From assembly GCA_002778195.1 (NCBI GenBank), contig PCDI01000005.1, forward strand, positions 1,675,984 through 1,739,983: DNA of 64,000 nt, written 5' to 3'. The notes beneath the pieces are model-generated. The model was not told the DNA's origin, searched no databases, and saw nothing but the letters and a program-made list of their open reading frames with translations. Source of the stretch: Raffaelea ambrosiae (taxonomy: Eukaryota > Ascomycota > Sordariomycetes > Ophiostomatales > Ophiostomataceae). Within the stretch, counting starts at the first letter, position 1, and each line of letters begins with the position of its first letter. The position numbers and the translations under genes were made by a program. Below are positions 1 to 11,172 of the stretch, one piece after another.

Positions 1-380
1 GCATCATCACCATGACTACGACTAGGGTGGTTGTGACTACGATCACCAAGGACACCAACATGCCCACCCTGCCGCCCTCGACTACTCAGCCGTCTCCCAC
101 TGGCACCCAGCCGCCTCCGGTTCCTGGGACGCCTACGTCGCAGCACGAGCCGGGGCAGAAGACGGCCTCGGAGACAAGCACAGGCACCTTTACATACACG
201 ACCAGTGGCTCGCACACAACGTCTACGATGACCGTCACCTTTACCACTACGTTCTCCACAGGTGTCCCCTCTAGCATCCCATGGCTTCAGCCGAACAACT
301 CCTTCCCGCCGGGCCTCGCGCCGAACTCGGGTACCGACTCTTCGACCACCACTGGTTACCCGACGGTTACTGGATATTAA
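1..380 (+). CDS. Thr/Ser/Pro-rich protein, C-terminal fragment
   Basis: This is the 3' end of a gene that begins before the window. The frame is open from base 3 and stops with TAA at 378-380; the first ATG inside the window, at 12, is probably internal. The visible 120 or so residues are almost all Thr, Ser, Pro and Gly, with TTT and TPT-type runs, as in the O-glycosylated stalks of fungal wall and secreted proteins. No hydrophobic C-terminus is present, so this end carries no GPI signal; the protein ends in Thr-Gly-Tyr. The composition shows the type of protein. The specific function cannot be read from this fragment. Confidence 0.6.
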   Translation, partial: IITMTTTRVVVTTITKDTNMPTLPPSTTQPSPTGTQPPPVPGTPTSQHEPGQKTASETSTGTFTYTTSGSHTTSTMTVTFTTTFSTGVPSSIPWLQPNNSFPPGLAPNSGTDSSTTTGYPTVTGY

Positions 381-1375
381 ATGGCGTGTCGAGGCAGTAC
401 TGGAAAAAGAATGCTTGGAGCACGACAAAAAGGTGGAAGCGGTGGAGAGGGAGAAGAGAAAGCAAAAGAACGCATGGGGACGGCAGAGGCGGGGAAAAAA
501 AATAACCTTTCAATTCGATACAGACGTTCTATGGAAACAGCCTTTTTTTTTTCATTATTCAGCCACGGAACGTCTTCCTTATTTATTATTCAGTTACTTT
601 GATATATGTCCTTTTGTCTCAATTCGCTACACTTTTTTCCAGTTACCAGGGTCTGCTTACCGTGGAGATATATGCATGGAGGGAATGTGAAGCCGGTTGA
701 CACAAAGTGAGTAGGCAGGCGACCAGGTTCTGACACAGTTCAGACGTTTCACAGCACTGGGTCGAAACTGTGTTTTTCACATAGCCCCCCCCCTCTTTTT
801 TTTTTTCAAAAGAAGGTTCCCACTTTCCGCTTGCCTGGATACCACGTTCACGGAAACGACCCTAGTGCAAACTTGGCTGCGTGACTATTCTCTCTCAATT
901 CTGGCCTGCCTGTCTCTTCTTTTTTTTTCTCTTCTTTTTTTGGAGCTCTCTCTCTCTCTGTTTTTGTCTTTCTGTGATGTGTTATGTACGGTATAAATAA
1001 AAGCCAAAAAAATAATGCGTCGTTGAGAATCCCCATTCCAAAACCAGATGGCCCAGGTTCCCCAAGATGTAGCTGTATGAAAATAGAAAAGGAGAAATGA
1101 AAATGAGAAAATAAAGCGTAGTTAACAGGGAGAGAGGAGGAAAGAGCCTGCCAAAATAAAGAAAAGGAAAAATCCAAGAAAATAGACATTTCGGCGCAGA
1201 AGCTCTCCCTCTCCCACACAAAGGAAAAAAAAACAAAAAATCAACCAACAACGACATCCAACACCCAGTGTTTACATGTACATCCCCACCCCCTTCCATC
1301 TACAAGTAGGTATCGCCCGTTCCAACAACTCGCCATCCCCTCCAGTCTGCCTTGACTCTCTCTGTCTCTCTCCTA
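381..1375. other. Intergenic region between convergent genes
   Basis: This 1-kb stretch lies between the ends of two converging genes and should hold both 3' untranslated regions. It has T-rich and purine-rich runs, for example 541-550, 789-806 and 917-940, and a CT microsatellite near 945-960. I see no gene in it; the open frames of 70-140 codons across it are low-complexity. Confidence 0.6.
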
Positions 1376-2832
1376 CTACTGCGCATCGCACGTCTGCTGC
1401 TGCGCGTTGCAGTCCGACACCGTCACGCCCGTCAGCGTGCCCGAGTTCACCGCGTTCGCGCAGGCGTTGTTCTGGACCGAGCACGCCCGCTGCACGGCGG
1501 CGGCCTTGTTCACAAAGGTGTCGCCGTTGACGGCAAACGGCCGGGTCGAGTCGCCCGAGTCGGTGACGGCCGGGGCTGCAATGCCGCCGAGGGCGCCCGA
1601 GCCAGTGGACGCAGTGCTTCCCGTAGAAGCGGAAGACGAAGAAGCAGCCGCAGCCGCAGCGGCCGACGTGGTGGAGGCATCCGAAGCGGCGGACACGGCG
1701 GCCGCATTGGCGCGGCCGCCCTTGTTGCCGCCCTTGCCGGACTTGGTGCTGGAGGTGGCGGCGGCGGCGGCGCTGGTGGTCTTGGAGGAGGCAGCGGCAT
1801 TGTTGTTGGCGTTGTTGTTGTTGTTGTTGTTGGCATTGTTGTTGTTGGTGCTGGCGGCGCCGACGGTAAAGTACCGGCAGTCGTCCTGGGCGCCGCGCTG
1901 GGCCACGGGCATGATCACCGGCTGGTGGTTGGCGGCGCTGGACATGGTGCAGACGCGGTAGTTGCCGGCGGGCAGGCCGCCGGTGACGGCGGTGGTGACG
2001 GTGCCCTTGCCGTTGCCGGCGTCGTCGATGCCCTTGAAGAAGACAAACTGGGAGGCGTCGAGGGGGCTGGTGAACTGGAAGGAGGAGCCGACGTCCTGGA
2101 TGGTGATGTGGGTGTGGCCGACAATGTTGCCGCCGGTGAGGTCCTGGGGCGCCGAGTAGTAGGTGCTGGTGGCATTGGTAAAGGTGCCCAGGTTGAGGTT
2201 GTCGATGCTGGCGGTGACGTTGAACGTCGTGTCCGCATCGAGGTTGTCGTTGAGCTTGGGGTTGACAATCACGGTCGAGACCATGTTGGTCGTGGCCGGG
2301 ATTTTGCCCATAACTGGGGAGGGTTAGCAAAAAGAGTAAGAAAAAAAAATTGTGTCCCATTCACAGGAGGCAAAGAAACAACAAGGAAAAAAAAACGTAC
2401 CAATGCCGTTGCAAGAACCTGTCTTGACCTGGAGGCCGTTTGTCAGGGTCTGTCCTGAGCAGAAGTTGATAAAGTTGGCCTTGTCACTGTAAAATGGGTT
2501 AGTTGGATTTTTCGTGGGGGTTTTTTTTTTTCCGGAATGAACGAGAATCTCTCTCTACTGCCCACTCACGTTGCCGAGTTTGCCTGGCCATCTGCTGCCA
2601 CATTGTTCTGCTGGCCCGTCGAGAAACTGCCCGTCTGGAGAGCATTGGCGGACAGACAGGTGTTGCTAGCGGCATTGTTGTTGCCAGAGGCAGCACTGGT
2701 TGCAGCATTGTTGTTCCCGTTGTTGTTGTTGTTGTTATTGTTGTTGGTGTTGCCCTTGTTGTTTCTCTGCGGTGCGGCTTCGGCGAGGACAGCCAGGCTA
2801 CCGAGAGCCAGGAGGACCGACTTGAGCATCAT
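1376..2832 (-). CDS. Secreted Asn/Ser-rich conserved fungal protein
   Basis: Three exons join in phase: 2832-2570, 2486-2401 and 2313-1376, giving about 428 residues. Donors are GTGAGT and GTACGT, and both acceptors follow a CTAAC branch sequence. The start is a double ATG in a CACCATG context, followed by a signal peptide (about residues 1-20, ending AEAAP). Then come an Asn-rich linker (about 22-60), a central globular domain encoded by exon 2 and the first half of exon 3 (with GNIVGHTHITIQD, DASQFVFFKGI, NYRVCTMSSAANHQP and QDDCRYFTV), a second Asn run and a long Ala/Ser/Thr tail. The central domain matches a family I remember as widespread in Pezizomycotina and sometimes mislabelled 'ribosomal protein S17'. 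Nothing ribosomal is visible and the role is unknown. Secretion is inferred from the signal peptide. Confidence 0.85.
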
Positions 2833-5800
2833 GGTGGCGGAATTGGATTTTTAGAGAGTGCGTGTGTGTGTGTGTAAGAGTCGAGATGGAAACGCTGCTC
2901 TTGCCCTTTCCTTGATTTCCGTTGGATGGTGTCCTGTCCTATATGCGAGGAATGTCGGTGCTGATCGACGGGATCGGAGTTTCGTTTGGACTCGAGGGAG
3001 GGATCAACAAGGAGGAATGGAAACAAGTGTTGAAAAAAGAAGAAGAAAAGATATGCAATGACTGGTTCCTGACCGAATGCTATATGAAATGGAATAGGTT
3101 GTAAGAAAGAAGAAAAGGTTCTCTTTGGTTTGTCCGGCAAGTGCACAAGAAAAATCGACTTTCTTGGCTTTTTAGAAGAATTTAAAAGAGTGAAAACGAA
3201 TGGAACAACAGCCCAGCAGTTTGTTTGTTTTGGTTGAAGCGAAAGTAAATGAAAGACAAATTCTCGAGAAGAGGAGAACAAGAAGAGAAGAGAGAACAAA
3301 AAAAGGAACGAAACGGGAAATGGAAAACTCGATGGTCGAGGGGAGAGAAAGAAAAAGAGATGAGAAGAGAATAAAAGGGAGAGAGGAAAGTTCCATGCCA
3401 TCATCCGACATGGCCAAGACTTTGTCTTTATATCAAAGAGCCCACGCAGAAACCGAAGTGGACACGGCAGTGGAGTCCAGGGCCTGGCAACAGGCGGCCA
3501 TGTGCGTCAAGAGAGTGAGAGTGCGAGGGAGTCAGAAGGGGGGGGGTCCATCACGAAGGGGTGGAAAGGGGACCCGGACGCTTAGTTTGTCTTGGCGCCG
3601 GGAAGGTTCTCGCGCCGTGCAGGAAAGGGCATCGTGCATCGTGAGGGAGAGAGGTAACAGACAGAGAAGGAGGTCCCACTTCGCGGCCACAAACGACTGG
3701 GCCAGAGATACCAAGAACGGGTAGGCTGCAAGACACTCGGTCCCCATTGATGGCGGTGGTGGGTGACAGCCTCAGCAGGGGCTTGCGAGAGAGAGAGCGG
3801 CCATAGCCTATCAGGATGGGCGGATCCCTGGAGAGGGCAGGGGGGTCTGATGCTGGACAGGACGACCCAGGAGGTCGGACAAAACACCGCAAGTGTAGGA
3901 GAGGAGGAGGGAGGAGGCTCAAAAAATGGAGGCTCAAAGGTTGGGACGGCTGGGGTTGACAGGGGGGGGCGGGGGGGCCAGGAGAAGGGAGCAGGGATGA
4001 TGGAGGGTGGAGGCAATACGGCGTAGCGAAGACAGAGCAGCAGCACTGGACCATGGATGTGTGGAGGCTGGTCAGAGAGAGCGAAATGAGCGAGGAGGAG
4101 ATGCGCGCCAGGAGGACGGACAGGAGAACGGTCACTGGCTGTCCTGCAGGTGGATTGACGGAGCAGAGCCGGGATTAGGAAGGCGATAAACCCAGAAGAG
4201 ACACAGTACAGCAGAGACCGGGCAAGAGAGACAGACAGGAGAGTGTCATCAGGGGTGGTCCAAAGAAGGGGAGGGGAGGGGGTCCCTCTGAATGACTCGC
4301 ACCCAGATCGACTTCTTTTTGGGCTGGCAGAGCACCAAGATGGGCAGCTATGGCGATCGAGAGGCGCAGAACAGGCAGGCGAGCCTGCCCGCAGCGACAC
4401 CAGGTACACATGTCGACCCAGCCGAGTGACACGCGCGACGTCGCATTGCCGTTCGCTCGAGGCCGATGCGGCTCCAAGTGTCACAGAGCTGGGCTGGTGG
4501 GTCCAGATCGAGTGGTCCACGCGGGGGCCCATCTGGGATGCGCTAGCCGTTAGGCTGGCGGACGGACGCTAAGCAATAGACTTGAACTGGCTGTTGAGCC
4601 GCACTTTCCTGGCGTGGGTACTACCACCCTGTCTCCCTGGCCTCTGATTGGCCTGCCCGCGCCTGCACTCAGGGGGGGTCCTCAGGCGTCGATGGTTTCG
4701 CACCCAGGTGCCGATGATACAGCGCTCGACCCGAGCGTCCTGCGCTGCTGACCAGTCGCTCCGGCCAGGCCTGCTGCTGACCGCACACATGCAGGGGCGA
4801 GAGAGAGCGAAAGAAAAAAGAGAGTCGTATTTCCAGATTCCATGTGTCTTGCTACTCCGTGCTGGTTCCAGATTACAATACCCTTAAAAGATTATTTTAA
4901 GCTGATTTTCTAGAGTTTGCTGGGGGGTTTTCCACGCTGGCCGCCAGGTGGCCGCCGGATTGGCCGAAGCCGGGGACAGAAGAAGGGATGCCGATGCTGT
5001 TGACTACCTATGTACTGGAGTAGCCTGTGGCCGCTTGCATGCCGTCCGTCGCGACGCTTTCCTGGTTCTGTGCAGGGACGCCGCCTGGCGATCCCAGGTG
5101 AGACTCATTCATGCGATAGACAGCCCATCGCTGCTCATCGCCAGCATGTCCGGAGACAATATGATGCGCGCGCATTCGTTTATGATTGCCCACTGATCTT
5201 GGCGATCGTGAGAGGAGGGACGACGCGGGCAAGCTGGTTGCGGCTGGGATGGGCATGCCTTTGGGCGACGTTTTTGCGTGGAAGGATTAATAATCCCCCC
5301 CCCAAAGCAAAAAAGGGGCGACGAGAGTCTGCTGCTATGTTCGCAGCTTATCCCATGACGACATGGACAAATGCAAGACGCGGGAACAAAAGATATGTAG
5401 TTAATCAAGAATCAAGGAATGTGCGACACACATCCTGGATGCTGCCAGCTACGCCTGCCTAGACAGCGCCGCGGTGGGCCAAGAAAAGGCCAAGGCCTGT
5501 TTGGCATCAGAGGCTGAAACACTGCATTTTGAGCCTCTGGCCCCCCCTATTTTCTGACCACCCCCCCCCAACCCCAACACATGCAAAACGTGCAACCCAA
5601 AACAAGAGACATCCATTCTTACCTGGTACCAAGCGATGGCCATGGCCGAACGGTTGCCCATATCTGGTTTTTCTGTCCCTTCATTGCGACATCGCCAAAG
5701 AGGGCCGAGAAAAAAGAAACGTGCAACTGAAACGCAATGCACACATAGTTATGTAGTAGCAAGAAGATGCATGGTGTAGTTAGCTTCACTAATGGTTTTT

Positions 5801-6229
5801 TAAATTTCTTGAACTTTCTTGAAATTTCTTGAAATTTTCGTTTTGCTACCGTGTGTACGGGCCCCATGGTTTCTTCCTTGTCAGAGACTACTGCCGGCAT
5901 GTCACAGACTGTTTGTTCTTTTTTGTGTGTGTGTTCTGCAAGAATGCACCTTCTCATTTTGTGCAGTTCGCCGAAGCAGCTTGCTTTCCCTGTTCTCGGA
6001 CACGCAAGGCATCTTGGACACACAGACCCTCGAGACGTCTCAAGGACAAGCGCGATGGAAACAGTAGAGGAACACGAGAAACGGGAAACGACAGAAGAGC
6101 AAGAGCGCCAGAAGTCGGCCCAACCTGCCAGCACAACCGGCCGGCACAACCTGCCGGGGCGACAACAGGACAACGCCTGTACAGAGGATCCCTTTTCAGT
6201 CCCAGTTCCTGTCCAGGCCCCCCCATTCG

Positions 6230-6299
6230 ACCCCGTTCAGACCCGTTCAGACCCGTTCAGACCCCGTTCAGACCCCGTTCAGACCCCGTTCAGACCCCA
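6230..6299 (+). repeat. 10-11 bp tandem repeat (ACCCCGTTCAG)
   Basis: About six head-to-tail copies of ACCC(C)GTTCAG differ only by one C. They lie in non-coding DNA. There are no spacers, so this is a minisatellite and not a CRISPR array. Confidence 0.9.
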
Positions 6300-6584
6300 T
6301 CCCGCGTCCCCATCGAGCCCCCTTTCAATAGTGGCAACGCGGGTGTCTTCTGAACCGTCCCCCCTTTCCTGCTGGCCTCCACCGCCAGTGGAACATGCTC
6401 GAACAGAGGCGAAAAAGAAGCCTAAAACCTTGGCCTCTCTTCTTATCTTTAAGCAATGCTTGGCTTTCGCCTAGCCGGTATGCTTAATAGGAAAGGGGGA
6501 AGGAAGAAAGTGGGAACAGGCGAACGAACATCACGAGATGAGACCTGTGGTCTCGAAATGGGCTCTAGAGACGAGTGGCATTTC

Positions 6585-6626
6585 GATGGGCCAGTGGATG
6601 GGCCAGTGGATGGGCAAGTGGATGCG
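6585..6626 (+). repeat. 12-bp tandem repeat (GATGGGCCAGTG)
   Basis: Three adjacent copies of GATGGGCCAGTG, the last with one change, in non-coding DNA. A second short repeat of AACATCCTG follows at 6741-6770. Confidence 0.8.
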
Positions 6627-6825
6627 AATGAGAGATCTGCGTTGTATTGTAAACACGTTGCTGCACTGCTGCTTGCGTGCTGTTGTTTATGATCTGTTGC
6701 GTTTCGCCGCTGCGCATCCGTCTGAACGGGACGCCCATGAAAACATCCTGAACATCCTGAACATCCTGGACAGCCATGATCAGCCATGAATATCCACGAC
6801 CGCCCGTCATCCATGGCCACGCATC

Positions 6826-6893
6826 CGTACGTACTCGTACATCCGCGAGTACTTTCTCATACATCCGCGAATACCTCCGCGAGTACGTCTTCG
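6826..6893 (+). repeat. CCGCGARTAC triple repeat next to a TACTCGTA motif
   Basis: Three copies of a 12-mer of the form YCCGCGARTAC lie at 6841-6852, 6863-6874 and 6875-6886, just after TACTCGTA at 6832-6839. The block is rich in the dinucleotides of that motif and is flanked by GTACGTAC and TCGAG palindromes. It lies about 340 bases beyond the 3' end of the nuclease gene. Confidence 0.75.
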
Positions 6894-7229
6894 AGACATC
6901 CTCGAGTCGATCATCGCGGCGGGGATCACCGCAACCAAGTTTCAAGTAGGCCCAGCCCAGCAAAGCAGACACGCAGGAATGTGTTGGTATGGTTCGATTT
7001 GCCCGTTTTCTACGAGGGAAGAAGGGCAGAGAGAGAGACAACGAGCAAGCAAAAAAGACAACGAGCCGAATCCTGCATCCCAGACAGAGAACAGAGATGA
7101 AAACACCCATATACACAATACAAAACACCAATGTCCCCCCCTCCAAAACGTACGTCATCACACAAGAACCTTGTCACAAATACACAGACACACAGGCAGA
7201 CAGAGAGAGAGAGCCAAGAAACTTCAGAC

Positions 7230-8464
7230 CTACAGGTCACCCATCTGCTGTTGCGTGCTGTGCTCCTTTGCGGCGGCCACCGCCTGCTGCTTCTTCTTCT
7301 TCTTCTCGGCAGCCGCAATCTGGTCCAGCCAGGCGGCCAGGCGGTAGCCCGCGCGCGCGATCTGGATCTCCACGACCGGCGCGGCCTTTTCGTAGTAGTC
7401 GGCGCCCAGCTCCTGGCCGACAATGGCGTCGGGGCCCTCGGGCAGCACCGTGGTGCACACGTAGGCGTTGCCCTGGCGGGCCCAGCGGAGCGCCGTGGCC
7501 TCGGGGTCGGCCAGGTCGAGGCCGTCGAGCCAGGTCGGGCTTTCGTGGGCGTAGCGGCCGCCGGGCGTCTGGATGGCGGCGACGAGCTCGTCGGCCCAGC
7601 GGCGGGCCTCGTCAAAGGGTCCGCGGCTTTGGCTTGGGCTTGGGCTCCGGCTTCGGCCACGGGCCCGGCCGGCCACGGTCTCGGGGATGGTGGTGTCCCA
7701 GACGTGGTGCAGGTTCAGGTGGGCGCCGCGGAAGGTGACGTAGAGGCCGTTGCCGCCGCGCGCGACGTCCTCGTCGTGCAGCGGCTGGTGGATGTCGCCG
7801 ACAAAGTGGACGACAAACTTGGCCGCCTGGGCGCGGTCGACGACGCTCAGCTGGTCGTCCGCGTCCAGCAGGCGCGCGGTGTAGTTGTGCAGCGCCGTCA
7901 CGATGCAGCCCGCCTCCGTCTTGCAGTCGCGCGCGAGGTCGACGCTGCAGCTCGCCGGCGGGTGGTCCTTGGCGTCGATGAAGTGGAAGGGCCCCGTGAA
8001 GCGGCCCCACTGCGTGTAGCGGATGCTGTCGGCCCAGGTGGCGACGTTGGCGAGGTAGTCGCCGGTCTGGTTGCGCAGGAGGTCCTGGAAGAAGGCGGCC
8101 GTCTCGTCGGCGACGAAGCTGGTGGCGATGTAGGCGACCGTGATGTGGCCGAAGCCTGTGCGGGGGTCAGTATCAGCGAGGGGACGATCTTTGAAAGTGA
8201 GGCTCTTTTTTTTTTTTTTTTGGTCTGACGATGTCTCCCATAGGGGCTTCGCCCCGTCGCCTCTTCTTGCTTCTCGCCCCAGCCCCTTCGTCCCCATCGA
8301 TCGTGCTCGACTCTCTTCGCTTTTCTTCTGTCCTTTCTATCTTTCTCCCCCATTTCGTTTTGTTCTTTTTTCCCTTCTCTTGCCATCTCTCTTCACTCAC
8401 CTCCCCAGGCAGACACGCCCGGCAGGGCCACAGCGCCCGCAACAAGCGCAGCAGAAAACTTCAT
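7230..8464 (-). CDS. Secreted S1/P1-type zinc nuclease
   Basis: Two exons (8464-8401 and 8155-7230) join in phase and encode about 329 residues. Donor GTGAGT is followed by a CTGAC branch and a CACAG acceptor. Exon 1 encodes a signal peptide starting MKFSAALVAG and ending VSA before Trp-Gly-Gly-Phe-Gly-His. In this family the mature N-terminal Trp is itself a zinc ligand, so the splice restores the active site. The other ligands of the trinuclear zinc centre are visible: His of FGH, Asp of TWAD, His of FHFID, His/Asp/His of VHFVGDIHQPLH, and His/Asp of LHHVWD. Such enzymes cut single-stranded DNA and RNA and remove 3' phosphates. Two low-complexity insertions stand out: an Arg/Ser/Pro stretch at about 7618-7665 and a five-Lys run near the C-terminus (7286-7305) followed by a Gln-rich tail. 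Identity is very likely; the exact substrate is not known. Confidence 0.93.
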
Positions 8465-9777
8465 ATCGTGTGTCGTGTGTATTGGAAGATAACTACTGGA
8501 CAGGATAGAGGATCACCGTATCTTCGTATCTTTCCTAGCTTTCTTCTTATCTCGCGCAAGGGAGAACTCCAGGTCGAAATTCCCACAAACAAAAGAGTTT
8601 CGGCACAGCTTCGCTTCTCCAGACCAGCGACGGTAGCTCTTTATTTGGATTCTGCTGCTCTTCGCTCGGTCGTGGTCCAGAACAGAAAGAGCACGCGTCC
8701 GTATCTGCGGCCGTCGCATCGGAGCTCTCCCAGAGCTTCGTGGCAGGAGGTTGTGTTACAGGCGCTGCCGGTGCCTGCAGCTTCGCTGGCCACCAATCAC
8801 CAGTGTTGCTAGAGGAACGCTTGTCTCTGAACAGCTCTGGGCGAATGGCTGCCCGCGCTAGCCACCACGTGTGGGGCGGATCGGCCTCCACTGTGGCCGC
8901 CTGGCCCAAGGGTGGGTGCCACCCAAGCAAGGCATGCTGACGTCTGCATACGCGCCGACTGGTCGTCGGCCCTGTGATCTGGTCTGGTGGGATGGATTCC
9001 GACTCTCTTTGCATATCGTAGTTACATAGCAGTTTTTTGACCTTGGCTGCAGGACGATACTATGTACCCAGATCCATGGAATGGTCCATGGAATGGGCTT
9101 CGCGTTACTCGTCTGCAGCTATGCACAAACCCCCAACTTTCTTGATGTGTAATCACATGCACATGTGTCCTGTAGATGCATGGTTGGCGCCTGCCGTCTT
9201 TGTCGCGTGCCAACGGTTGCTCTTTCCTAATTCTCGCCCAGCTATGACTACTGCACAGCAGTAACCTTATCTTATCTCTCACTTTTTGCCTGCGATAAGC
9301 GAGCCCTCTCGTTATCTCTCTCCTCTCTCGGCATCGCCGTCGCCCCGGACCAGCTGACTTTTTTTTCACACCTCCACCACACCCTTTTTCGTCTGGCAGC
9401 CCGTCTCCCCACTGCACACGCGCATCCTTGTCCGTACGAGCAGCTTCTACGAGTGCGAGGGAAGCTGGGCAGCATCACACAGCACCAGCGCCGCAAAGCA
9501 CGAGATACGCCGCCCGATAGGCTTTGAGGCGATTGAGTGATTTCAGAAGCTTCCCTCAGAGCTTCTCTTTGTCTTGTCTCCGAGGCGGGCTTCTTCTCTG
9601 TCCCCTCTCGCTCGCTCCTTGCTTCGTGGCGTACGTCCCTTTCCCGGCCAGAGTGTGTCGGGCTTCTGCTTCCCATCTTCCCATTGTATCATTGCTTTTC
9701 TCGGCCTTTACCCCGACCTTCCCCTCTCTCGCAACCNNNNNNNNNNNNNNNNNNNNNNNNNNNNNNCTCACGCCATT
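8465..9777. other. Shared upstream region of nuclease and PQ-loop genes
   Basis: The nuclease and the PQ-loop transporter are divergent, and this 1.3 kb holds both promoters. The part before the transporter is CT-rich. It contains one TACTATGTAC motif at 9058-9067, a direct repeat of CCATGGAATGG at about 9074-9096 and the assembly gap at 9737-9766. I see no gene here. Confidence 0.55.
9737..9766. other. Assembly gap (30 N)
   Basis: Thirty unresolved bases end 11 bases before the ATG of the PQ-loop gene. The true gap length is unknown. The 5' leader of that gene, and possibly an upstream exon, cannot be excluded from it. Confidence 0.98.
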
Positions 9778-11172
9778 ATGTCCACACGACTGTCCACTGC
9801 CATCGCGGCACGATCCGTCGTTGCTGCAGCCATGGCCGCGCACGCCAGCGGCATGAGCCTGGGCGCGGCAGCCTCGTCCCAGCCCGCGCTGACGGATGCG
9901 CTGTCGGGCATCTTTGGCAGCGTCAGCCTGGCGTCTTGGATCTGCCTGCTGGTAAGTGGAGACTAGTCCAGACGACCTTTTTCTGGCCTCACTTTGTCTT
10001 CGCCCTTGCCCAAGGGCGACTCTTTCGAATGAACCAAAGACAGCTGACCCTAGCCCGCCCTCTCCAGCTCCCGCAACTCATCCAGAACTACAAGTCTCAG
10101 AGCGCCGAGGGCCTCTCCATGGCCTTCCTCTTCGTGTGGCTGCTCGGCGACATCACCAACCTGACCGGCGCCCTCTTGACCAGCCTCGCCCCCACGGCCA
10201 TTGCGCTCGCCTGCTACTTCTGCATCTCCGACCTCGTCCTCATCTCCCAGTCGCTCTACTACAACACCCTCACTGCGCGCCGCAACCGCCAGCACGCCGC
10301 CCACCATGTCCGTCGCCGGAGCTCGTCGACCGCCGTCGTCGACAGCGCCAGAGCCGGGCGCGACGTTACCCCGGCAGCCACCACCCCCGCCGAGGAGGCC
10401 GTGGCCGACGACAATGACGAGCAGCAGGGAGAGGATGGCCCGCTGCTGGGCCGTCGCCGCAGCTCCAGCATGGGTCTGCCCGGGTCGCACCGCCGGCCCT
10501 CGACGCGCCACTCCGAGTCCAACCTCGACCCCATCCGCCGCATCATCACCGGCGAAGACGAGACCGTCGACAGCAATCCGTGGCTGCACAACTCGCTGAG
10601 TCTCCTGGCCGTCTGGGCCGTCGGCACCGCGGGCTACTTTGCCTCGTACCGCATGGGAGCCTGGGACGCACCGGCCGGCGACGCCCCCGACATCCCCTTC
10701 GGCGACGACAGCTCCATCCCTGCGACGGCCGCGCAGGACCTGTACACCAGCCTGGGCCTGCTGATGGGCTACGCCAGTGCCGTGTGCTACCTGTGTGCCC
10801 GCATTCCCCAGATCATCAAGAACTACCGGGAGAAGTCGTGCGAAGGTAAGCTATTTCTCGAAATCCAGTCTCCTGTTCTGAACGGCAGTGGCTAATGCTC
10901 TCGTACTCTTATTCTCAGGCCTCGCCCTTCTCTTCTTTCTGCTGTCGCTGACTGGCAACTTCACCTACGGCGCCAGCCTGGTCGCCTATTCCCAGGACGG
11001 CGAATACCTGCTCAAGGCCCTGCCCTGGCTGATGGGCTCGCTGGGCACCATTGTCGAGGACATGATCATTTTCGTCCAGTTCCGCATCTACTCTCCCAAG
11101 CGCGATGCCGGCAAGCCTGCGAATGGTGACGATGCGACGACGGGCCCAGTGGGCACATATGGCGCTGCTTAA
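9778..11172 (+). CDS. PQ-loop repeat membrane protein, probable vacuolar amino-acid transporter
   Basis: Three exons (9778-9951, 10068-10845, 10919-11172) join in phase to about 401 residues. Donors are GTAAGT and GTAAGC; the second intron has a CTAAT branch. Two PQ-loop motifs are visible, LLPQLIQNYKSQSAEGLS (the first intron splits it after Leu-Leu) and RIPQIIKNYREKSCEGLA (the second intron splits it inside Glu-Gly). Each is flanked by hydrophobic helices, about seven in total. A hydrophilic Arg/Ser/Asp-rich loop of about 130 residues separates the halves. This layout matches the Ypq1/Rtc2/PQLC2 group, which moves basic amino acids across the vacuolar or lysosomal membrane. The substrate here is inferred from the family. 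The start codon lies just after the N gap, so the N-terminus is less secure than the rest. Confidence 0.88.

Larger units (their letters stand above)
2833..7229. other. 4.4-kb stretch without a supported gene
   Basis: This holds the upstream region of the secreted protein gene, with a GT run at 2862-2876, and the 3' side of the nuclease gene. Open frames of up to 316 codons (3582-4532, minus) have no recognisable domain and overlap equally long frames on the other strand. Several simple repeats lie at 6230-6299, 6585-6626, 6741-6790 and 6841-6886, and one TACTCGTA motif at 6832-6839. I see no RNA gene or mobile element. Confidence 0.5.

Noticed and set aside
1272..2458. Long frames of 362 and 368 codons overlapping the secreted protein gene
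   Set aside because: They are shadow frames of the Asn/Ala-rich exon; translations are His/Gln/Arg or Gly/Val repeats, and the spliced minus-strand model has a signal peptide and matching phases.
3582..4532. 316-codon minus-strand frame
   Set aside because: Pro/Ser/Leu-rich with no domain, and overlapped by other long frames on both strands; no supporting splice or start context.
6230..6299. CRISPR-like array
   Set aside because: Units are contiguous with no spacers, and the genome is fungal; it is a minisatellite.
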